This document shows, in pieces, positions 30,753 through 38,540 of a DNA stretch of 40,395 nt. The first letter of the stretch is position 1; every line of letters begins with the position of its first letter. Source of the DNA: CAZMYO01 sp964570525 (lineage in GTDB: Bacteria; Patescibacteriota; Patescibacteriia; Magasanikbacterales; GWA2-37-8); NCBI GenBank assembly GCA_964570525.1, contig CAZMYO010000035.1:1-40395 (forward strand). The letters run 5' to 3'. The position numbers and the translations under genes are program-made. Under the pieces are notes generated by a model that was given only the letters and a program-made list of their open reading frames with translations, was not told where the DNA came from and searched no databases.

Positions 30753-32859
30753 ACAAATCATCCAAATCGCGCAAAAAACTTCCCGGCCTCCCTCCCCTCT
30801 GTATCCCCCCTCGGGCAGGGGGGAACACCGATGGCTGGTCTTCCGGAACATACTCCACTCCGGCCGCGGGATCGTTAAGCACCGTGGCAGAATTTAAAAG
30901 AAGTGAATGGTCTTCCACCAACCCTGGTTCAATTTCATCGAGAAACATACTGGGGCCGGCCAAAAAATCCCCAAATGCTCCCCCGGCTTGCCCGCCGAAG
31001 CCTTGGCGAAGGAGGGCCATTGGGTAAGTAAGATACAAGGTTTTCTTCGCGCGGGTTATGCCCACATAAAATAAGCGCCGTTCTTCTTCGATGCCGTTCT
31101 CTTCTTTCAGCGCCCGGTCGTTCGGAAATGAACCGGCGCTCAAGTTGATTATAAAGACTGCTTCCCACTCCAACCCTTTGGCTTGATGAATGGTGGAGAG
31201 AATAATTTTAGGTTTTGATTTTTCTTCTTCCGTCTTGGGGCCATCATTATTCAATACCTGATACGATTCTTGAAGCGTCGCATCGGCCAAAAACTCCTCA
31301 ATGTTATCGTAACGCCCCGCGAACACACCTAGTTGTTTAAGATCGTTAAGCCGCTCCCGACTGTCGACAAATTCAGTCTCCAGATATTCGCGATACGGCG
31401 AAGCGACAACAGCATCAACCAAAGTGCCGGGCGTAAACACCGCGCCGAGAAGCGTTTGCCAAATAGCCACAAAGTTACTCCAGCCGATTTGGGCTTTGCT
31501 GCCGAGGAGCGCCGGCCCAGCCTCCACAACCGCTTGATTGTTCTGAAGATTTTGAACATACTCAACAATTTTTTGGGCCGCCGCCGGGCCGATGCCCTCT
31601 TCGTGCATAAGCACTCGGAGCCACGCCGCCGCGTCGCGGCGATTATTAAAAATTCGCAAATACGCCAGCACATCTTTAACATGGGAACGTTCAAAAAAGC
31701 GCACGCCGCCACGGTAGTCGTAGTCAATGCCCCGGCGCACCAACTCCACTTCAAGCATCTGCGAGTGGTAAGCCGCGCGGAATAGCACCGCGATTTCTTT
31801 TTCGGGTACGCCCCGAGCAAGAAGCGCCTCAATTTTTTCCGCCACAAAATTCGCCTCCGCTTCCTGATCTATCTGGGGGCAGAGCTCCGGCAAAACGCCC
31901 CCGCTTATAAGCGTGCGGAGGTTCTTTTGGTATTGCTCGCGATTATTAACAATAATATTGTTGGCCAGATCTAAAATTTTCTGCGTGGAACGATAATTGG
32001 TTTCTAATTTAAAAATTTTAGCGCCGGGATAATCGGTTTCAAAACGCAAAATATTTTGAATATCGGCGGCGCGGAATGAATAGATGCTCTGGGCGTCATC
32101 CCCCACCGCCACAATGTTATGATGCGCGGAACTTAGCTCTTTTATAATCGAAGCCTGGAGTTTATTCGTGTCTTGGTATTCATCCACCAAAATATAAGCG
32201 AACTGCTCGGCGTATTTTTTCCGCACCGTATCGCTGTGGAGCAAAACTAAAGTATTGGCCAAGAGATCGTCAAAATCCATGACATTGCCCTCGCGTTTTC
32301 GCCGCCGGTAGTCCTCGGCGATCTGTTTTATTTCTTCTTCAAATGAAAACCACTGCGAAAAACGGGTGGCGAGAACTTCGGGAACGGCCAGCTCGGCATT
32401 GGTAGCATAGCTAATGATAGCGCCAAGCACCCTGGCGGAGGGAAATTTCTTACCAGCTTCGTCCGGCCTGACTTCTTTACTGCATAACTTGAGAATGGCC
32501 TGGCTATCATCGCTGTCAAGCACGTTAAAATTATTGCCAAACCCGATGGTGGGCGCGTAGATTTTAAGGATGCGGTAGGCAATATGATGAAACGTCCCCG
32601 ACCATGGCAAGGCAACGCTTGATTCGTTCCCACCAAGCAACTTTCTAATACGCTCTTTTGTTTCGGCCGCGGCTTTATTGGTAAAGGTAACGAGAAGAAT
32701 ATGTTCCGGTTTTACTCCCTGCTCCAAAAGATAGGCCACGCGATAAGTGATAGTTCTGGTTTTTCCACTCCCAGCGCCGGCTAATACTAAACAAGGTCCA
32801 TCACCATGATGGACCACCTCCAGCTGTTCGGGATTCAACTCCTCGCTGAAATTTATCAT
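30751..32859 (-). CDS. UvrD/PcrA-type superfamily I DNA helicase with repeat-derived insertions
   Basis: The 702-aa 3'-5' helicase has motif I AGAGSGKT (27-34), motif II VDEYQDTN, motif III GDDAQSIYSFRAAD, motif IV LETNYRS, motif V TIHQAKGLEWEAVFII and motif VI EEERRLFYVGITRAK. PcrA acts in repair and in clearing transcription or recombination complexes. Near residues 616-625 is LRQGFGGQAG, encoded by a small GCTTGCCCGCC repeat (about 30984-31013); the C-terminus also bears PPARGGIQRGGRPG, from a CCCCCC/GGGGGG palindrome (30805-30823). Both sit after motif VI, so catalysis should survive. Confidence 0.93.
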   Translation of the reverse strand: MINFSEELNPEQLEVVHHGDGPCLVLAGAGSGKTRTITYRVAYLLEQGVKPEHILLVTFTNKAAAETKERIRKLLGGNESSVALPWSGTFHHIAYRILKIYAPTIGFGNNFNVLDSDDSQAILKLCSKEVRPDEAGKKFPSARVLGAIISYATNAELAVPEVLATRFSQWFSFEEEIKQIAEDYRRRKREGNVMDFDDLLANTLVLLHSDTVRKKYAEQFAYILVDEYQDTNKLQASIIKELSSAHHNIVAVGDDAQSIYSFRAADIQNILRFETDYPGAKIFKLETNYRSTQKILDLANNIIVNNREQYQKNLRTLISGGVLPELCPQIDQEAEANFVAEKIEALLARGVPEKEIAVLFRAAYHSQMLEVELVRRGIDYDYRGGVRFFERSHVKDVLAYLRIFNNRRDAAAWLRVLMHEEGIGPAAAQKIVEYVQNLQNNQAVVEAGPALLGSKAQIGWSNFVAIWQTLLGAVFTPGTLVDAVVASPYREYLETEFVDSRERLNDLKQLGVFAGRYDNIEEFLADATLQESYQVLNNDGPKTEEEKSKPKIILSTIHQAKGLEWEAVFIINLSAGSFPNDRALKEENGIEEERRLFYVGITRAKKTLYLTYPMALLRQGFGGQAGGAFGDFLAGPSMFLDEIEPGLVEDHSLLLNSATVLNDPAAGVEYVPEDQPSVFPPARGGIQRGGRPGSFLRDLDDL
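30984..31013. repeat. Short in-frame repeat inside uvrD
   Basis: The - strand reads CTTCGCCAAGGCTTCGGCG..., encoding LRQGFGGQAG. This GC-rich unit interrupts the usual spacing between motif VI and the FLDEI segment of UvrD proteins. Confidence 0.6.
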
Positions 32860-32932
32860 ATCGCTCTAACCAATCCTTGTTTCCCCGGTTCTTTTTCTAT
32901 TTTTCTATCCGCAAAAATCGTTACTCATTGGC

Positions 32933-33466
32933 TTAGCCAAAATATCGCTCCAGCTCTTTTTTTATGAAGTTTATGGTCCCTCCAAAAATTTTTGTTCCTT
33001 TCTCCAAAGTAAGTTCCAAAATATATTCGCCGTCGTCTTTCTTGCGTCCCTTCTTTAGATTGAAAACCCCCCGAAAATCGTATTCCCTTCTTAATAATTC
33101 ATTAATTTCATGATAGGGATTTTCACTACCTTCCCGCGACTGGCCGGCCCGGCTGACTTTGGTTTTGGACAGGTCGGCCCGGACTGATTTTACGGAACCT
33201 AAATTTTCCTCGTCCACTTTTCTCTGTTTTAGCTCTTTCTCGCCCGCGGCCGTCAACCGACCGCTCTCATCTACCCATTCCCTGTGCCTCGCGTAATCCA
33301 GATCGGTCCAGCCAAATATCTCCCCCTCGCGGGGCTGAATTTTTTCCTGGCGCTTTGTCTTGGCCGGTTCCTCTGCTTTCTTCCCACCTTCATTGGCGCG
33401 AGCGCTCGCTTCGCTTTTCTCTAAATCCGCCAATAATTTTAAATAATCTTTATCAACTTCAGGCAT
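32933..33466 (-). CDS. Hypothetical protein, unknown function
   Basis: The family is not recognised. I start at ATG 33466 (MPEVDKDYLKLLADLEK), because the longer frame would begin with MLKQVQHD, the translation of an intergenic repeat (33494-33548). The 177-aa protein has a charged N-terminal half, rich in Lys/Glu and probably disordered, with GEIFGWTDLDYARHREW at about 50-66. The C-terminal third (YHEINELLRREYDF, EYILELTLEKGTKIFGG) looks folded. There is no clear ribosome site. It lies upstream of uvrD on the same strand. Confidence 0.65.
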   Translation of the reverse strand: MPEVDKDYLKLLADLEKSEASARANEGGKKAEEPAKTKRQEKIQPREGEIFGWTDLDYARHREWVDESGRLTAAGEKELKQRKVDEENLGSVKSVRADLSKTKVSRAGQSREGSENPYHEINELLRREYDFRGVFNLKKGRKKDDGEYILELTLEKGTKIFGGTINFIKKELERYFG

Positions 33467-33493
33467 AATTTCTAGGGTTGAGTTAAATAGCAT

Positions 33494-33650
33494 GTCATGC
33501 TGAACTTGTTTCAGCATCTAGATCCTAAAATAAATTCAGGATGACATTAAACAAGTTCGGAATAACATTATTCAGCAGGATAACTAATGCGACGGGGATT
33601 CGGGATGACACTTGGCGAAACTCGCTATGAGTTCAACATTATTCAGATTG
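33494..33650. repeat. Palindromic repeat (GTCATGCTGAACTTG type) upstream of the hypothetical gene
   Basis: GTCATGCTGAACTTGTTTCAGCATCT and ATTCAGGATGACAT are inverted ends; AACAAGTTC, ATTCAGCAGGAT, GGGATGACA and GAGTTCAACATTATTCAG repeat parts of it in degenerate form toward 33650. This sequence type is a common dispersed repeat in genomes of this kind. Confidence 0.7.
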
Positions 33651-33708
33651 TATCACATTGGCGATAAAAATTACAAACTTGGCAATTAATTGGGAATTAA
33701 ACCGCCAG

Positions 33709-33737
33709 TTGCTATAAGGCGTAATCTGTGTTAAACT
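33709..33737 (+). promoter_or_regulatory. Sigma-70 promoter of tgt
   Basis: TTGCTA (33709-33714), a 17-nt spacer and TAAACT (33732-33737) on the + strand, giving a leader of about 115 nt. Confidence 0.7.
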
Positions 33738-33782
33738 GCTCCCAAAATCACTAGGGCTGAACAAAAATAAAAGATTTTTCTT

Positions 33783-33855
33783 TTTTGAAGCCCGACTTTT
33801 CCCGACGGCGAGTCGGGATCCTCGATCCTTCGGGATCGGGACAAGCTTTGCTTCA
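33783..33855. repeat. Nested palindromes in the tgt leader
   Basis: TTTGAAGC (about 33785) pairs with GCTTCAAA (ending near 33856); between them CCCGACT/AGTCGGG and CGATCC/GGATCG form inner hairpins. The block ends just before the tgt ATG and may hide or expose the start. Confidence 0.65.
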
Positions 33856-33858
33856 AAT

Positions 33859-35241
33859 ATGTCATTTTTCGAATTACAACACCAAGATAAAAATTCGCAT
33901 GCGCGCGCCGGAGTTATCCATACCGATCACGGCGACATTGAGACGCCGGTTTTTATGCCGGTAGGAACCCAAGCCAGCGTCAAAACTTTGGATCAAGCAG
34001 ATCTTATGGCGCTTGACGCGCAAATTATCTTGGGCAACACCTACCATTTGCACCTGCGCCCCGGCGAAGACCTTATTGCCGAACAGGGCGGTCTGCGCCG
34101 TTTTATGAATTGGAACCGGCCGATCCTCACCGACAGCGGCGGGTTCCAGGTATTTAGTCTTGGCCAATTGTCATCGCGAGGAGTGAAGCGACGTGGCGAT
34201 CCCCCGTCCAATGAGATTGCTTCGTCACCTACGGTTCCTCGCAATGACAACACCACTCAAGGCCGCCTCGTTTCTATTGACGAAAATGGCGTAACATTTA
34301 CTTCACACCTCGACGGCTCCACGCACCGCTTTACTCCGGAATCGGCTATTGAAATACAACATAAACTCGGCGCCGATATTATTATGGCCTTTGATGAATG
34401 CACGCCCGACGACGCGAGCTACGAATATACCAAGGAAGCAATGGAGCGCACGCACCGCTGGGCGGAACGATCTCTAGCCACGCACCAAAAAAATACTGCC
34501 TACCATGGTTACCGACAATATCTATTTGGAATTATTCAGGGAGCCGGCTACCGGGATCTCCGGGAAGAAAGCGCTCGACTTATTTCCTCGCTTGATTTTG
34601 ACGGCATCGCCATCGGCGGAGAATCCATTGGGTATAATATGGAAGCGACGGCCAAAATACTCGATTGGGTTTACCCGTTGATTCCGAAAAATAAACCACA
34701 CTACGCGATGGGAATTGGTTTATCGCCGAAAGATTTGCTTGTTGCCATTGAGCACGGCGTAGATATGTTTGATTGCGTGGCGCCCACCCGCCTCGCGCGG
34801 CATGGCATTTTGTATTGTCATTCCGAGGAGCGAAGCGACCTGGCTTCGCCGAAGCATAGCTACGCCAAGGCGAGCGTGGGAATCCCTGTACAAAATAACT
34901 TGAGCCGGGGGATTGCCGCGCTCCCTACGGTCGCTCGCAATGACACACGATACCGTTTGAACATAAAAAATGCCGGCTTCACCAAAGATACCCGGCCGAT
35001 TGACGAAACCTGTTCTTGCCCGGTCTGCTTGCCTCGCCGAAACTCCGCGGGAGTGGAGGTGGGCCAAAACTACACTCGCAGTTACCTGCATCATCTTTTT
35101 GCGGCCGAAGAGATGACCGGCCTGCGACTCGCCAGCATTCACAATCTTCATTTCATGCTGAACCTAACGCGCCAAGCGCGCCAAGCGATTTTGGAAGATA
35201 ATTTTTTGGAGTTCCTTGCTAAAAATGCCAAAATTATATAG
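33859..35241 (+). CDS. tgt: Queuine/preQ1 tRNA-guanine transglycosylase with three in-frame insertions
   Basis: Tgt swaps guanine-34 for preQ1 in GUN-anticodon tRNAs. The protein is 460 aa against about 375 usually. Its core is intact: TDSGGFQVFSL, the nucleophile Asp305 in MFDCVAPTR, the zinc ligands Cys385, Cys387, Cys390 and His428, and the GIGLSP region. The excess comes from three insertions: about 29 residues at 104-133, about 41 at 320-362 (both from GTCATTGCGAG-type repeats) and 12 net at 391-403 (LPRRNSAGVEVGQ, between the last zinc Cys and NYTRSYLHHL). All are open in frame. Whether the protein is made and active is unknown. Confidence 0.95.
   Translation: MSFFELQHQDKNSHARAGVIHTDHGDIETPVFMPVGTQASVKTLDQADLMALDAQIILGNTYHLHLRPGEDLIAEQGGLRRFMNWNRPILTDSGGFQVFSLGQLSSRGVKRRGDPPSNEIASSPTVPRNDNTTQGRLVSIDENGVTFTSHLDGSTHRFTPESAIEIQHKLGADIIMAFDECTPDDASYEYTKEAMERTHRWAERSLATHQKNTAYHGYRQYLFGIIQGAGYRDLREESARLISSLDFDGIAIGGESIGYNMEATAKILDWVYPLIPKNKPHYAMGIGLSPKDLLVAIEHGVDMFDCVAPTRLARHGILYCHSEERSDLASPKHSYAKASVGIPVQNNLSRGIAALPTVARNDTRYRLNIKNAGFTKDTRPIDETCSCPVCLPRRNSAGVEVGQNYTRSYLHHLFAAEEMTGLRLASIHNLHFMLNLTRQARQAILEDNFLEFLAKNAKII
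34170..34248. repeat. GTCATTGCGAG-type repeat inside tgt, copy 3
   Basis: 79 nt with ends GTCATCGCGAGGA and TCCTCGCAATGAC, inner GTGGCGATCCCC and GAGATTGCTTCG arms. It is translated as SSRGVKRRGDPPSNEIASS plus a short tail. Confidence 0.9.
34817..34944. repeat. GTCATTGCGAG-type repeat inside tgt, copy 4, with nested element
   Basis: 128 nt with ends GTCATTCCGAGGAG and GCTCGCAATGAC. A second small repeat (AGCTACGCCAAGGCGAGCG, read as SYAKAS) has been inserted inside it, so at least two insertion events happened. Confidence 0.9.
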
Positions 35242-35262
35242 TCTAAAGAAAAGGAGACAATA

Positions 35263-35535
35263 ATGAAACAAAAGATGATTGAGATCACGGGACTCTACCC
35301 ACCCAATGACTGGCCCATAGAAGCAAAGGCGGCTCTATTGGGATTCGGCCTGCCAGTGGCCGAAATACAAGAAGAAAATGGCCAAGTAATAGGGTATTGG
35401 GTACGGGGGGTTGAAGTGCTCAAAACTCTATTCGCTCACTACTGGGAGAATGTGGCGATTTTTCTGATCCTTCGTCATCCCGGCCTAGCAAGACAATTCC
35501 TGCTTTTCCCAACCAGCATCTGCAAGGAAGTATAG
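35263..35535 (+). CDS. 90-aa hypothetical protein
   Basis: The family is not recognised. AAAGGAG lies 8 nt before ATG, and it starts 21 nt after tgt, so it may share its mRNA. The protein reads MKQKMIEITGLYPPNDWPIE and has a hydrophobic stretch near the C-terminus (YWENVAIFLILRHPGLARQFLLF), which could be a membrane-associated helix. It ends before the hairpin at 35578-35602. Confidence 0.7.
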   Translation: MKQKMIEITGLYPPNDWPIEAKAALLGFGLPVAEIQEENGQVIGYWVRGVEVLKTLFAHYWENVAIFLILRHPGLARQFLLFPTSICKEV

Positions 35536-35577
35536 ATATCAAAAATACTTGTAGTTCAGCCCCGTACTAAACTGCTA

Positions 35578-35602
35578 CCGCCCCGACGTTACATCGGGGC
35601 GG
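35578..35602 (+). terminator. Hairpin after the 90-aa gene
   Basis: CCGCCCCGA and TCGGGGCGG (9 bp) flank the loop CGTTACA; the following CTATCTTAATT is only weakly T-rich. The core is shared with 22875-22907. Confidence 0.55.
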
Positions 35603-35616
35603 CTATCTTAATTGAC

Positions 35617-35645
35617 TTGCCAAGTACGCCGAAAGAAAATATAAT
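35617..35645 (+). promoter_or_regulatory. Sigma-70 promoter upstream of the frameshifted gene and trpS
   Basis: TTGCCA (35617-35622), a 17-nt spacer and a perfect TATAAT (35640-35645) on the + strand. Confidence 0.75.
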
Positions 35646-35673
35646 GTTAGCATTGGAGTCTGCTTCAAAAACT

Positions 35674-36040
35674 ATGTCAGAAAATCATAATCCAGCCGCC
35701 AAGGAAATAAAACATTTCCAAGAAATCACCACTCTCGCGCACCGCATACCCGATCGGGCCATCAGCGACCAACTGGTAAATTTCTCAATTGGTATTGAAA
35801 AGCTGGAAGATCGGAAAAAAGTCATAAAAAAATTTTAATACTCTCCTCGGCTATAATAAAACCCAATTAACTAGTTTACTTGATAAGTGGACGAATCTTG
35901 AAAAAGCGGTAGCTAGAATGACAGGGCTCAAAGAAGAATATAAAAAAGACTTTATCAAACTTTCGCGGGAAATTGCCGTTCAACTTTTGGAAAAAATGCG
36001 CCTAGCGGGCGCGCCAACAGACAAAAAGAAACAAAATTAA
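35674..36040 (+). pseudogene. Small helical protein gene with a +1 frameshift at an A7 run
   Basis: The first frame opens at ATG 35674 (MSENHNPAAKEIKHFQEI), about 22 nt after the predicted transcription start. It stops at 35836-35838, right after A7-T4 (about 35826-35836). Removing one A joins it to a second frame that runs on (NFNTLLGYNKTQLTSLLDKW, then LEKAVARMTGLKEEYKKDF) to TAA at 36038-36040. The joined product would be 121 aa, helical and soluble, of unknown family. Sequencing error, a true mutation or programmed slippage at the A7 are all possible. trpS follows 16 nt later. Confidence 0.7.
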
Positions 36041-36056
36041 ACCAACTAAAAATTTT

Positions 36057-37040
36057 ATGCCCAAACCAGTTATCGTCTCCGCGGCCCAGCCGACCGGAAA
36101 TCTGCACATCGGAAATTACCTCGGCGCGGTAAAAAATTGGGTGGAGCTGCAAAATTCCGGCCGGTACCAGCTGTATATTTTTATTGCCGATCTGCATTCG
36201 CTCACCGGACCCATGGAAGCGGACGCCAGACGCCGGCAAATTTTGATTACGGCCGCCGAACTCATCGCCCTCGGCATTGATCCAAAAAAAACAATTTTAT
36301 TCGCGCAATCTTACGTTCCCGGGCACGCTGAACTCGGCTGGATTTTTGATTGCGTTATTCCGCTCTCCGAACTTTATCGCATGACCCAATTCAAAGATAA
36401 ATCAACGCGGCAGGAAAAAAACATCAACGCCGGCCTGTTCACCTACCCCGCTTTAATGGCCGCGGACATTTTGCTTTATCGCGCCGAATTCATACCGGTG
36501 GGCCAAGACCAAATTCAACATTTGGAACTCACGAAAGACATCGCGCGCTGGTTCAATAATCGTTACGGCGAATACTTTGCGGAGACCAAACCGCTCCTGA
36601 CGGAGACGCCGAAAGTAATGAGTTTGCTAGAGCCGACCAAGAAAATGAGCAAAAGTCTGGGCGGCGGGCATGTTTTGGAGCTGGCTGATGGGCCGGAAGT
36701 TATTGAGAATAAATTAAAAAAAGCCGTAACGGCCACCGCGGGCGGTGGGAAAGCGCCGGGCGCGGAAAATCTTTTGCTGCTGTTAAAACAGTTTGGCTCT
36801 GCCGATGAGTACAAGCGTTTTCTCAAAGCGGAAAAAGATGGCTCGATACGTTACGGAGATTTGAAAAAAGAATTAGCCAGAGCCGTAAGTGATTATTTCG
36901 CCGCGTTCAGAGTTCAGCGCGCCAAACTGCTCTCCGATACCGGCCGCTTGAAAAAAATATTAGAAAACGGCGCGGCCCAATCAAAACCAGTTGCGGAAAA
37001 AACGATGGCGGAGGTAAGGAAGCTGGTCGGCATACGATAA
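36057..37040 (+). CDS. trpS: Tryptophanyl-tRNA synthetase
   Basis: The 327-aa class Ic synthetase charges tRNA-Trp. The HIGH-type motif reads TGNLHIGN (13-20) and the KMSKS loop is intact at about residues 193-199 (KKMSKSLGG). The Rossmann core has IADLHSLTGP and VGQDQIQHLELTKDIARWFN. It is normal in length. No ribosome site is evident before ATG 36057. Confidence 0.97.
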   Translation: MPKPVIVSAAQPTGNLHIGNYLGAVKNWVELQNSGRYQLYIFIADLHSLTGPMEADARRRQILITAAELIALGIDPKKTILFAQSYVPGHAELGWIFDCVIPLSELYRMTQFKDKSTRQEKNINAGLFTYPALMAADILLYRAEFIPVGQDQIQHLELTKDIARWFNNRYGEYFAETKPLLTETPKVMSLLEPTKKMSKSLGGGHVLELADGPEVIENKLKKAVTATAGGGKAPGAENLLLLLKQFGSADEYKRFLKAEKDGSIRYGDLKKELARAVSDYFAAFRVQRAKLLSDTGRLKKILENGAAQSKPVAEKTMAEVRKLVGIR

Positions 37041-37067
37041 TCTTTTAATCTTTAATCTTCAAACATT

Positions 37068-37445
37068 ATGGATTCATCCAAAGTAGCCGTCATCAAAAAT
37101 ATCTATCTCTACCTGGTTTCTTTTGTCGCGCTCATGATGGTGGTGTTCTCGGTCGCCGATGTCGTCAATATTGTTCTTAAAACCTATGTCTTCACTAAGG
37201 CGGATCGAGATTACTACGCCATGATGCCGTGCGATATTCCACCGACCAAACCGGTGTCTCCCCCTGATCGAGCGGTACCAGCTCCGGCAGATTGTGCCAA
37301 ACAGCAGGAAGAAAACCGCAAACAAGCCGAGGAGAATAGAGCCGCGCAACGCCAACGCGACCTCGTTCGTGATATTTCTTTTGTGGTCGTGGGTATTCCG
37401 CTGTTCGCCTATCACTGGCGAGTGGTGCGGAGAAAAGAAGAATAG
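37068..37445 (+). CDS. 125-aa two-TM protein, unknown function
   Basis: Residues about 12-37 (IYLYLVSFVALMMVVFSVADVVNIVL) and 103-118 (ISFVVVGIPLFAYHWRV) form membrane helices. Between them lies a polar loop with two Cys (PCDIPP, DCAKQQEE) and a Glu/Gln/Arg-rich helix. With Lys/Arg outside each helix, a hairpin with both ends in the cytosol is likely, and the Cys pair would then be outside. It resembles small membrane proteins common in CPR genomes, but I name no family. It follows trpS and ends at a shared terminator. Confidence 0.75.
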   Translation: MDSSKVAVIKNIYLYLVSFVALMMVVFSVADVVNIVLKTYVFTKADRDYYAMMPCDIPPTKPVSPPDRAVPAPADCAKQQEENRKQAEENRAAQRQRDLVRDISFVVVGIPLFAYHWRVVRRKEE

Positions 37446-37447
37446 AA

Positions 37448-37506
37448 AAAAGAAGAAAGCCCCCAGACTCCGCCGGTTGGCGGAACGTCGGAGGGCCTTT
37501 TTTATT
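37448..37506. terminator. Bidirectional terminator between the two-TM gene and the sigma factor
   Basis: A long stem (37459-37496, with CTCCGCC/GGCGGA inside GCCC/GGGC) is flanked by A-rich sequence on the left and CTTTTTTATT on the right, so it can end both convergent transcripts. Confidence 0.78.
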
Positions 37507-37513
37507 AGAGGAT

Positions 37514-38395
37514 TTACTTCCGTAAACCGTTGAGGACCGGCGCGAGTTTTTTCTTCGCTTCAAGCTCAATCTGGCGTATTCTCTCCTGGCTTAGACCAAA
37601 CTTTCGCCCCACCTCGTTCAGCGTAGCGACTTTGCCATCACCCAGATAACGAGCCTCGATGATTCTACGCTCGCGCGGGTTGAGAACAGCAAATGCCTTT
37701 TGAATGGCTTGCCGCTGAACCTCCCTCTCCTCGGCGTCGGCCACCGCTTCTTCCGGCGTCGGCCCGTCTATGTAGAGAGAATCCCCAAGCGTGCGTTCAT
37801 CGCCAGGGTCATAGCTGGCGTCAAGCGACAGCGGCGTTTTAAGTATCTGGAGCGTCTCGACTAGTAATTTCTCGGAGACACCTAGTTTTTCGGCCAATGC
37901 CTCGGTGGTGGCAGCCCTGCCTTCGCGCTCGAGCTGCTGGCGCGCGCGCCCTAGCCCATAAAAAATCCTGCTCCGCCTATTTGAGATAGGTATACGTATC
38001 GTACCAGCATCATCGCGAATAAATTGGTGAATGCACGCTCTAATCCACCAGCTGACGTAGGTTCCCAGACGCAGTTTTCGGTTCGGGTCAAACTTCTGGA
38101 TCCCCAGCAGGAGACCGAGGTTGCCATACCCCATCAAATCATCCGGATTTTTTCCAGAGCTCCCAAATTTCCAAACGACAGAGGCAACCAGGCGCTGGTT
38201 ACAGGCAACCAGTCGCTGCAGGGCTCTAGTAGCGTTAGGATTACATTTCTCGCCTTTTTCTCTTTCCAGAAAAACCTCCTTTGCACGAATGGCCAGCTTT
38301 CGCTCTTCCTCGCGAGACAAAAGTTCGTGATTCAGCCCCCAGGTGCTCGGTATGCTGTCTCCCCGCTTCGCGGCGGCGACATTTCTTTGTGCCAT
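37514..38395 (-). CDS. RpoH-like alternative sigma-70 family factor
   Basis: The 293-aa sigma factor has region 1.2 (LLSREEERKLAIRAKE), region 2 (DDLMGYGNLGLLLGIQKFDPNRKLRLGTYVSWWIRACI, which binds core and the -10), region 3 (ATTEALAEKLGVSEKLL) and region 4 (LNPRERRIIEARYL then LNEVGRKFGLSQERIRQIELEAKKKL, which binds the -35). It has no region 1.1, so it is a group 2/3 factor, most like RpoH (heat shock). GGAGG lies 6 nt before ATG. It has its own promoter. The target promoters are unknown. Confidence 0.88.
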   Translation of the reverse strand: MAQRNVAAAKRGDSIPSTWGLNHELLSREEERKLAIRAKEVFLEREKGEKCNPNATRALQRLVACNQRLVASVVWKFGSSGKNPDDLMGYGNLGLLLGIQKFDPNRKLRLGTYVSWWIRACIHQFIRDDAGTIRIPISNRRSRIFYGLGRARQQLEREGRAATTEALAEKLGVSEKLLVETLQILKTPLSLDASYDPGDERTLGDSLYIDGPTPEEAVADAEEREVQRQAIQKAFAVLNPRERRIIEARYLGDGKVATLNEVGRKFGLSQERIRQIELEAKKKLAPVLNGLRK

Positions 38396-38455
38396 CTGAA
38401 ACCTCCGCTTGTTAGTTGCGTTGGGTAATATTTTAAGGAACTAACTGATAAACCA

Positions 38456-38484
38456 TATATACTATAAAAAACCAAAAATGTCAA
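38456..38484 (-). promoter_or_regulatory. Sigma-70 promoter of the RpoH-like gene
   Basis: TTGACA (38479-38484), a 17-nt spacer and TATATA (38456-38461) on the - strand. Confidence 0.75.
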
Positions 38485-38492
38485 CTATAAAC

Positions 38493-38529
38493 ATAAAAAA
38501 GAAAAGCGCCCGATCGGATGACTGGGCGC
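38493..38529 (-). terminator. Intrinsic terminator of the HD-domain gene
   Basis: GCGCCC/GGGCGC stem (38506-38529) followed on the - strand by TTTTCTTTTTT. It lies just upstream of the RpoH-like promoter. Confidence 0.82.
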
Positions 38530-38540
38530 GAGAAATTAAT

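Noticed and set aside
33466..33517. N-terminal extension MLKQVQHD... of the hypothetical protein at 32933
   Set aside because: It is the translation of a dispersed palindromic repeat, and a family-like start (MPEVDKDYL) follows at 33466.
35617..35838. A 73-codon frame starting with TTG at 35617
   Set aside because: Its start coincides with the -35 box of a good promoter; ATG 35674 downstream of the predicted transcription start is more likely.
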